Of a DNA stretch of 6,678 bases, positions 1 to 4,995 are shown piece after piece. The position numbers and the translations under genes were made by a program. Numbering within the stretch: position 1 is the first letter of the stretch; each line of letters begins with the position of its first letter. Source of the stretch: Methylorubrum extorquens (lineage in GTDB: Bacteria; Pseudomonadota; Alphaproteobacteria; Rhizobiales; Beijerinckiaceae); contig JAEUAC010000375.1 of the NCBI GenBank assembly GCA_019695455.1, positions 1 through 6,678 on the forward strand, written 5' to 3'. The notes beneath the pieces are model-generated. The model worked only from the letters and a program-made list of their open reading frames with translations. It did no database searches and had not been told where the DNA came from.

Positions 1-34
1 CGCCGGCGGCCGATCTCGTCATGTCCATGTCCAC
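1..34 (-). CDS. Possible divergent gene start (5' end only, runs off the left edge)
   Basis: A minus-strand frame opens with GTG at 34-32 and continues through in-frame ATG codons at 28-26 and 22-20 to the window edge without a stop (VDMDMTRSAAG). A GAGGA Shine-Dalgarno-like sequence, read on the minus strand at 46-42, lies 7 bases before the GTG, a suitable spacing. Only 11 codons are visible, so no product can be named. The reading is plausible because the neighbouring operon starts divergently at 178, but a short open frame with one good ribosome site can arise by chance in DNA this GC-rich. Confidence 0.25.
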   Translation of the reverse strand, partial: MDMDMTRSAAG

Positions 35-177
35 GGGGGTGTCCTCGCTCTGGCCGGGGCCGCCGCCGCCCGGCGCGGCCCGGAGGCGGCGCGGTGGCCG
101 TGCCGCCCGATCTATTCTAGAGGCGGAGCCTTAAACACGGACTTGCCCGTTCTGGCCAGCCCGGACGCCGGCGGACC
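35..177. other. Upstream region of hpnL, likely holding the operon leader
   Basis: This stretch separates the possible divergent start from hpnL. Bases 111-137 are locally less GC-rich than their surroundings, as expected around a promoter. On the minus strand 119-114 reads TAGAAT, five of six matches to the sigma-70 -10 consensus, but no convincing -35 lies at the right distance. On the plus strand TATTCT (113-118) is a weaker -10 candidate, also without a partner. Just before hpnL the only ribosome-binding candidate is GGCGGA, very close to the ATG. No hairpin followed by a T run was seen. A promoter here is inferred from position rather than from a clear motif. Confidence 0.3.
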
Positions 178-1173
178 ATGAAGCGAATCACCATCCTGGC
201 CGGCATCGGCGGCCTCGTGCTGTTCGGCGTGCTCGTCGCCTTCTCGGGCGCGGGCGACGTCATGGAGGCCGTGCGGACGGCCGGCTGGGCCACGCTCTAC
301 GTCACGCTGATCCGCGCGGCGGCGCTCGCCGTCGACGGCATCGCCTGGCGCCAGCTCTTCCCGCGCGACCGCATGCTCGGCCTCGGCGACGCCGTCGGCA
401 TCCGCTTCGTCCGGGAGGGCGTGAACCAGCTCCTGCCGGTCGCGGCCGTCGGCGGCGACTTCGTGGGCGCCCGTCTCGCGGCCTTCCGGGGCCAGGACGG
501 CGCGCTCGCCGGGGCGAGCGTCATCGCCGACATCGCGGTCGCGGCCGCGACGCAGCTCGTGTTCGCGGCGGCCGGCCTCGCGCTCCTCGTCTGGCTGACG
601 GGGGACAGCACGGTCGCCCGCACCATCGGCTGGGGCATCGGCCTCGCCACGCTCGGCCTGATCGGCTTCTTCCTCGTGCAGCGCCGGCAGGGATCGGCCC
701 TGCTGCTCCGCCTCGCCCGATCCCTCGCGGGCGGGCGGGAATGGAGCGGCATCGCGGCGGCCGAGCGCGTCTTCGAGCGGCTGGGCGAGATCTACGCGAG
801 CAGGCGCAACGTCGCGGCCTCCGCCGCGACCCACATGGCGGTCTGGGTCGGCCAGTCCATCGAGGTCTGGGTGGCGCTGCACTGGATGGGGCATCCCGTG
901 ACCTTCGCCGAGGCCTTCGTCATCGAGAGCCTGTCCCAGGCCGGGCGCGGCGCCGCCTTCGCGGTGCCGGGCGGGCTCGGCGTGCAGGAGGGCGGCTTCA
1001 TCGCGCTCTGCGCCGCGTTCGGCGTCCCGCCGGGTCCGGCGGTCGCCCTGTCGCTCCTGAAGCGGGTCGGCGACGTCGCGCTCGGCGTTCCGGCGCTCGT
1101 CGCCTGGCAGGTCATGGAGGGCCGTCACGCGCTCCGGTCCGATCCCGCGCCGCTCGCGGGCGGCCCGCCGTGA
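178..1173 (+). CDS. hpnL: HpnL family multi-pass membrane protein (LPG-synthase TM / flippase-like)
   Basis: This 331-residue inner-membrane protein belongs to the family that includes the transmembrane half of MprF (lysylphosphatidylglycerol synthase) and YbhN-type proteins. Hydrophobic segments lie at about residues 4-24, 37-58, 110-140, 147-167, 215-235, 265-282 and 295-312. Two family signatures are visible: the REGVNQLLPVAAVGGD stretch at 79-94 and VPGGLGVQEGGF at 263-274, close to the usual PGG-G-E-G loop. The function of HpnL has not been firmly established. Family membership and its place ahead of the side-chain enzymes suggest transfer or flipping of a hopanoid or its sugar-bearing form, which is inference. 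The ATG at 178 is the first good start and its stop overlaps the hpnI start by four bases, so it is probably the first gene of the operon. The C-terminal tail from about 314 is short and hydrophilic. Confidence 0.9.
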   Translation: MKRITILAGIGGLVLFGVLVAFSGAGDVMEAVRTAGWATLYVTLIRAAALAVDGIAWRQLFPRDRMLGLGDAVGIRFVREGVNQLLPVAAVGGDFVGARLAAFRGQDGALAGASVIADIAVAAATQLVFAAAGLALLVWLTGDSTVARTIGWGIGLATLGLIGFFLVQRRQGSALLLRLARSLAGGREWSGIAAAERVFERLGEIYASRRNVAASAATHMAVWVGQSIEVWVALHWMGHPVTFAEAFVIESLSQAGRGAAFAVPGGLGVQEGGFIALCAAFGVPPGPAVALSLLKRVGDVALGVPALVAWQVMEGRHALRSDPAPLAGGPP

Positions 1174-2342
1174 CCGCGCTCGGGATCGCCTGCCTCGCCC
1201 TCGCGGCGATCGGCTGCCTCTATCTCCTGGCCGCCGCCTGGGCGGTACGCGCCACGCGCCGCCGCGGCGGGGACCCGCGAGACGGCGCGGGCAGGCATCA
1301 CGCGGCGGCCGTCCCGCCCTCGGTCACCATCCTGAAGCCGCTGCACGGGGCGGAGCCGGGCCTGTTCGACACCCTCGCGACCTTCTGCCGGCAGGACTAC
1401 GACGGCCCGTTCGAGATCGTGCTCGGCCTGCAGGATCCCGCCGATCCGGCCCTGTCGGTCGCGACGTCCCTGCGGGCGCTCTTCCCGGACCACGCGATCC
1501 GGATCGTCGTCGATCCGCGCCAGCACGGCCGCAACCGCAAGGTCTCGAACCTGATCAACTGCGCCGAGGGCGCGACCGGGGAGATCGTGGTCCTCGCCGA
1601 CAGCGACATGCGGGTCGGGCCGGACTACCTGCGACGGCTCGTCGCCGCGCTCGACCGCGACGGCGTGGGCGGCGCGACCTGCCTCTACCACGGCGTGCCG
1701 GCCGGGACCGGGTGGTCGCGGCTGGCCGCGCTCGGCGTCGACACGCATTTCCTGCCCGGGGTCGTGCTCGGCATGGCGCTCGGGCTCGCGAAGCCCTGCA
1801 TGGGCTCGACCATCGCGCTGCGGCGGGAAACGCTGGAGCGGATCGGGGGCTTCGCGGCCGTCCAGGACGCGCTGGCGGACGATTACGAGATCGGCGCCGC
1901 GATCCGCGGCCTGGGCCTCGCGGTGGTCGTGCCGCCCTTCACGATCGGCCACGTCTCGGCCGAACGGTCGGCCCGCGACCTCGTGGCGCAGGAGCTGCGC
2001 TGGCTGCGCACCATCCGGCAGATCGACCCCCGCGGCCATGCCGGCTCCCTCGTCACGCACCCTCTCGCCTTCGCGCTCCTCGGCGCGGCGCTCGCGCCGG
2101 GACCTGTTGCGCTGCTGCTTCTGTTGACGACGATCGCGTGCCGGCTCGCGCTTTGTCTTGCCGTGGAGCGGGCCTTCGGGCTAAGGGCACACCCTTATTG
2201 GCTTATTCCGGTCCGAGACGGGCTATCCGCAGGCCTCTTCGTCGCCAGCTTCTTCGGGCGCGACGTGAGCTGGCGGGGCCACCGGTACGAGGTGGCGCGC
2301 TCGGGCGCACTCCTCCCGAAGGCGAGGCCTGACCCGACATGA
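1170..2342 (+). CDS. hpnI: Hopanoid glycosyltransferase HpnI (ceramide glucosyltransferase-like, GT21)
   Basis: A 390-residue membrane-anchored glycosyltransferase. In Burkholderia cenocepacia HpnI is needed to attach N-acetylglucosamine to bacteriohopanetetrol, and the same role is expected here. An N-terminal helix (about 3-28) precedes a GT-A domain. The ceramide glucosyltransferase signature set is present: SVTILKPLHG at 51-60, the metal-binding ADSDM at 143-147 (D144, D146), DDYE at 237-240, and the Q-x-x-R-W motif QELRW at 274-278. C-terminal hydrophobic segments lie at about 297-335 and 343-362. I chose the GTG at 1170 because it overlaps the hpnL stop as GTGA. The frame is open further upstream, but that part is the out-of-frame shadow of hpnL and lacks family similarity. 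No Shine-Dalgarno sequence precedes the GTG, so translation is probably coupled to hpnL. Codon use changes abruptly in residues 311-356. Confidence 0.93.
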   Translation: MTALGIACLALAAIGCLYLLAAAWAVRATRRRGGDPRDGAGRHHAAAVPPSVTILKPLHGAEPGLFDTLATFCRQDYDGPFEIVLGLQDPADPALSVATSLRALFPDHAIRIVVDPRQHGRNRKVSNLINCAEGATGEIVVLADSDMRVGPDYLRRLVAALDRDGVGGATCLYHGVPAGTGWSRLAALGVDTHFLPGVVLGMALGLAKPCMGSTIALRRETLERIGGFAAVQDALADDYEIGAAIRGLGLAVVVPPFTIGHVSAERSARDLVAQELRWLRTIRQIDPRGHAGSLVTHPLAFALLGAALAPGPVALLLLLTTIACRLALCLAVERAFGLRAHPYWLIPVRDGLSAGLFVASFFGRDVSWRGHRYEVARSGALLPKARPDPT

Positions 2343-3772
2343 CCATGCGCACGCTCTTTCTTCAGGCTCCCTCCTTCGACGGCTTCGACGGCGGCGCCGG
2401 CTCGAGCTACCAGGCCCGGCGCGAGATCCAGTCCTACTGGTACCCGACCTGGCTCGCGCAGCCGGCGGCGCTGGTGGAGAACTCGAAGCTGATCGACGCG
2501 CCGCCGCACAAGACGACGCTGGCGGAGGTCAACGCCCAGGTCCGCGGCTTCGACCTCGCGGTCCTGCACACCTCGACCCCGTCCTTCGATTCCGACGTGA
2601 AGGTCATCGAGGCCATGAAGGCCGTGAACCCGAACCTGAAGGTCGGGCTCATCGGGGCCAAGGTGGCCGTCCAGTCGGACGAGAGCCTGAAGGACGCGCC
2701 GATCGTCGACTTCGTGGCCCGCAACGAGTTCGACTTCACGATCAAGGACGTGGCCGACGGCAAGTCCTGGTCGGACATCAAGGGCCTGTCCTACCGCAAC
2801 TCGGAAGGCGTCATCGTGCACAACGAGGACCGCGCCGTGATGCACGACATGGACACGCTGCCCTTCGTGACGCCGGTCTACAAGCGCGACCTCGTGATGG
2901 AGAACTACTTCATCGGCTACCTGAAGCACCCCTACATCTCGTTCTACACGGGGCGGGGCTGCAAGAGCCGCTGCACGTTCTGCCTCTGGCCGCAGACCGT
3001 CGGCGGACACCGCTACCGCACCCGCTCCGTCGGGCACGTCATCGAGGAGGTGAAGTACGTCCTCCAGGCGTTCCCGCAGATGAAGGAGCTGATGTTCGAC
3101 GACGACACCTTCACGGACGACCTGCCTCGCGTGGAGGAGATCGCCCGCGAGCTCGGCAAGCTCGGCGTGCGCTGGTCCTGCAACGCGAAGGCGAACGTGC
3201 CGCGCGACACTCTCAAGGTGATGAAGGACAACGGCCTGCGCCTGCTGCTCGTCGGCTACGAGAGCGGCAACCAGCAGATCCTCCACAACATCAAGAAGGG
3301 CATGCGGGTCGAGGTCGCCGAGGAGTTCACGAAGAACTGCCACGAACTCGGCATCCTCATCCACGGCACCTTCATCCTGGGCCTGCCGGGCGAGTCCAAG
3401 GACACGATCCAGGAGACGATCAAGTTCGCGACGCGGATCAACCCGCATACGATCCAGGTCTCGCTGGCGGCGCCCTATCCGGGCACCTTCCTCTACAAGC
3501 AGGCGCTCGAGAACGGCTGGCTCGACGAGAAGAACGCCGAGCTCATCAACGACAACGGCATCCAGATCGCGCCGCTGCACTACCCGGGCCTGAGCCACAC
3601 CGAGATCTTCACGTCGGTCGAGGACTTCTACAAGAAGTTCTACTTCCGCGCCCCGAAGATCGCCTCGATCGTCGGCGAGATGGTCACTCAGCCCGACATG
3701 CTGAAGCGCCGCCTGCGCGAAGGCGTCGAGTTCTTCCGCTTCCTCAAGGAGCGCCGCGCCGTCGCGGCGTGA
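2339..3772 (+). CDS. hpnJ: Hopanoid radical SAM enzyme HpnJ (cyclitol ether formation)
   Basis: This 477-residue cytoplasmic enzyme belongs to the B12-binding-domain class of radical SAM proteins. HpnJ is required for the cyclitol ether headgroup of bacteriohopanetetrol, where it contracts the glucosamine-type ring. The N-terminal Rossmann-like domain (about 1-140) is followed by the radical SAM barrel. Its [4Fe-4S] motif CKSRCTFC at 208-215 gives cysteines 208, 212 and 215, with an aromatic residue before the last one. Also visible are MFDDDTFTDD (252-261), GYESGN (306-311) and GLPGES (348-353), all typical of this class. The classical DxHxxG cobalamin-binding motif is not seen in the N-terminal domain. 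The ATG at 2339 overlaps the hpnI stop as ATGA, with GAAGG/GAGG at 2318-2327 upstream; a second ATG at 2345 is possible. Very few codons end in A or T, and the protein is less Ala/Arg-rich than its neighbours, consistent with strong conservation and good expression. Confidence 0.96.
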   Translation: MTMRTLFLQAPSFDGFDGGAGSSYQARREIQSYWYPTWLAQPAALVENSKLIDAPPHKTTLAEVNAQVRGFDLAVLHTSTPSFDSDVKVIEAMKAVNPNLKVGLIGAKVAVQSDESLKDAPIVDFVARNEFDFTIKDVADGKSWSDIKGLSYRNSEGVIVHNEDRAVMHDMDTLPFVTPVYKRDLVMENYFIGYLKHPYISFYTGRGCKSRCTFCLWPQTVGGHRYRTRSVGHVIEEVKYVLQAFPQMKELMFDDDTFTDDLPRVEEIARELGKLGVRWSCNAKANVPRDTLKVMKDNGLRLLLVGYESGNQQILHNIKKGMRVEVAEEFTKNCHELGILIHGTFILGLPGESKDTIQETIKFATRINPHTIQVSLAAPYPGTFLYKQALENGWLDEKNAELINDNGIQIAPLHYPGLSHTEIFTSVEDFYKKFYFRAPKIASIVGEMVTQPDMLKRRLREGVEFFRFLKERRAVAA

Positions 3773-3776
3773 GGCG

Positions 3777-3938
3777 ATGGCGCGTCTCGAGAACCTGGAC
3801 GCGTTCCGCGACCGGGTCGAGCGGTTCGGACCCGCGCGTTTCGACGCGCGGATCGCGGCTGACGCCCTGGCGGGACGGCTCGACCGCCTCGCCGACCTAG
3901 CCCCGTCTCCCGCCCGCGGCGTCGCGCGCGCGCCGTGA
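3777..3938 (+). CDS. Small unrecognised protein, 53 residues (or 5' half of a frameshifted gene)
   Basis: I do not recognise this product. The ATG lies four bases after the hpnJ stop, with GAGG only two bases before it, too close to be a good ribosome site. The protein (starting MARLENLDAFRDRVERFG) is charged and looks helical through about residue 41, with Leu/Ala/Phe spaced as in an amphipathic helix, and has no signal or membrane segment. About 46 of 53 codons end in G or C, as in the surrounding genes, which supports real coding. Its stop overlaps a GTG start in another frame as GTGA (3935-3938). The (CG)5 tract at 3923-3932 falls in the last codons; with one CG unit fewer, the frame would continue into the next ORF and give 134 residues. 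It may be a genuine small gene, or the first half of a broken or sequencing-error-split gene. Confidence 0.45.
   Translation: MARLENLDAFRDRVERFGPARFDARIAADALAGRLDRLADLAPSPARGVARAP
3923..3932. repeat. (CG)5 dinucleotide tract at the junction of the two small ORFs
   Basis: Five CG units lie directly before the stop of the 53-residue ORF and the GTG of the next. Losing one unit (two bases) would put the upstream frame exactly into the downstream one, so this is the natural place for a slippage mutation or sequencing error. Five units is short for active phase variation. Confidence 0.5.
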
Positions 3939-4183
3939 GGCGCGAGGCGAGCCGCCGGGTTCGGGCCGCCTCCGATGCGCGACCGCCATCGGTGCGCATC
4001 CGGGCGGACGAGGCCTTCGCCCAGCGGCGGCCCGACGCCAGCCACCCGGCTCTCGTTCTGACGACAGCGGTTCGGCTCCGGTCGGCCCGGGTCGGGCTCC
4101 GCGACCGTGCCGCGGACGGCGGCGACGGTCTCGTGTGGTTCCGGACCGGCCGCCGCGCCGAGTCCGATCGACGGCTTCTGTGA
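3935..4183 (+). CDS. Small unrecognised protein, 82 residues (or 3' half of a frameshifted gene)
   Basis: I do not recognise this product. The frame starts with a GTG overlapping the preceding stop and ends with a TGA overlapping the GTG of hpnK, again as GTGA, so it fits the operon's coupling pattern on both sides. The N-terminal 30 residues are very Arg-rich. The C-terminal part, about residues 39-73, is more protein-like (ALVLTTAVRLRSARVGLRD, then GDGLVWFRTG) and could be a small beta-rich fold. There is no membrane segment or signal peptide. The same frame is open upstream back to 3863, so it overlaps the 53-residue ORF by about 73 bases, and a shift anywhere there could join the two. The Arg-rich start looks less natural as a free N-terminus than as the middle of a longer protein, which slightly favours the split-gene reading. 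Chance openness in GC-rich DNA cannot be excluded. Confidence 0.42.
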   Translation: MRREASRRVRAASDARPPSVRIRADEAFAQRRPDASHPALVLTTAVRLRSARVGLRDRAADGGDGLVWFRTGRRAESDRRLL

Positions 4184-4995
4184 CCCCGCGCTCCCTCGCC
4201 GTCACGTCCGACGATTTCGGCCTTTCCCGCGAGGTGAACGAGGCCGTCGAGATCGCGCATCGGGACGGGATCCTGACCTCCGCGAGCCTGATGGTGGCGG
4301 AGCCGTGGGCCGCGGACGCGGTCGCGCGGGCGCGGCGCCTGCCGGGCCTGAGGGTCGGGCTCCATCTCACGCTCGTCGAGGGGAGGGCGATGCTTCCGCC
4401 GGACCGCGTCGCGGACCTCGTCGGACGGGGCGGCTTCCTTCGCACGGACCTCGCGGCCTACGGCGCCGGCATCTTCTTCAGGCCGTCCATGCAGCGGCAG
4501 GTCGCGGCCGAGATCCGGGCGCAGTTCGACGCCTTCGCGGCGACCGGTCTCGTGCTGGACCACGTGAACGCCCACAAGCATTACCATCTCCACCCGACGA
4601 TCGCCGGGCTGGTCCTGCGCATCGGCCGGGAGTTCGGCATGCCGATGCTGCGCGTTCCGGTCGAGCCGGCCGCCACCCTGTCGCGGATCGAACCGATCCG
4701 GCGCGGCCTGGAGGCTCGGGTGGCGGCGCCCTACGCGAAGCTCCTGCGGCGGCGGGCCCGGGCCGCGGGGATCGCGGTGGCCGATCAGGTCTTCGGCCTC
4801 GCCTGGTCCGGCGCGATGACGCGCGACCGGATCGCGGGTCTGCTGCGCCACCTGCCTCCCGGCCGCACCGAGATCTACACGCATCCGGCCACGGCCGGCG
4901 GGTTCGCCGGCGCGGCGCCCGGCTATCGCTACGCCGACGAACTCGCGGCGCTGGTCGACCCGGAGGTGGTCAGCCTCGTCCGGGATCGTCGCTGA
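4180..4995 (+). CDS. hpnK: Hopanoid deacetylase HpnK (YdjC/ChbG family)
   Basis: A 271-residue carbohydrate deacetylase of the YdjC/ChbG family. In Burkholderia cenocepacia HpnK removes the acetyl group from bacteriohopanetetrol N-acetylglucosamine to give the glucosamine form, the precursor that HpnJ converts to the cyclitol ether. The family's metal site is visible: the aspartate pair in TSDDFG (D11, D12), H62 in GLHLTL, and the His-rich DHVNAHKHYHLHP at 127-139. EIYTHP at 231-236 is the conserved C-terminal motif. Length is normal for the family, and no signal peptide or membrane helix is seen, so it should act in the cytoplasm. I chose GTG 4180 because it overlaps the preceding small ORF's stop and puts the catalytic DD about ten residues in, as usual. 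A GTG at 4135 would add 15 Arg/Pro-rich residues with no family resemblance. No clear Shine-Dalgarno precedes it. Its last 26 bases overlap the end of hpnN on the other strand. Confidence 0.92.
   Translation: MTPRSLAVTSDDFGLSREVNEAVEIAHRDGILTSASLMVAEPWAADAVARARRLPGLRVGLHLTLVEGRAMLPPDRVADLVGRGGFLRTDLAAYGAGIFFRPSMQRQVAAEIRAQFDAFAATGLVLDHVNAHKHYHLHPTIAGLVLRIGREFGMPMLRVPVEPAATLSRIEPIRRGLEARVAAPYAKLLRRRARAAGIAVADQVFGLAWSGAMTRDRIAGLLRHLPPGRTEIYTHPATAGGFAGAAPGYRYADELAALVDPEVVSLVRDRR
4970..4995. other. Tail-to-tail overlap of hpnK and hpnN
   Basis: The hpnK stop (4993-4995, plus) lies beyond the hpnN stop (complement of 4970-4972), so the last eight codons of each gene plus their stops share DNA on opposite strands. 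No T-tract terminator lies here or just beyond in either direction, so convergent transcripts probably read into each other's 3' ends. Confidence 0.85.

Noticed and set aside
1..180. Plus-strand frame from the left edge ending in TGA at 179-181, overlapping the hpnL ATG
   Set aside because: Although it ends in an ATGA overlap like the operon junctions, it crosses the AT-richer 111-137 patch with unusual codons and gives a featureless peptide, so it is more likely upstream non-coding DNA.
741..1169. Upstream extension of the hpnI frame to 741
   Set aside because: The added 143 codons are an Arg/Gly-rich out-of-frame reading of hpnL. Family similarity and the GTGA overlap both place the start at 1170.
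2195..4045. Long minus-strand open frame (616 codons) antisense to hpnI/hpnJ
   Set aside because: It lies opposite the well-supported hpnJ, is low-complexity Arg/Asp/Val/Leu-rich and matches no family. Long antisense frames are expected in DNA with this G/C bias at third positions.
3688..4884. Minus-strand open frame of 398 codons across the small-ORF region and hpnK
   Set aside because: It is Arg/Pro/Gly-rich without hydrophobic cores and antisense to the clear deacetylase hpnK. It is the only long competitor for 3777-4183, but its composition is that of a shadow frame.
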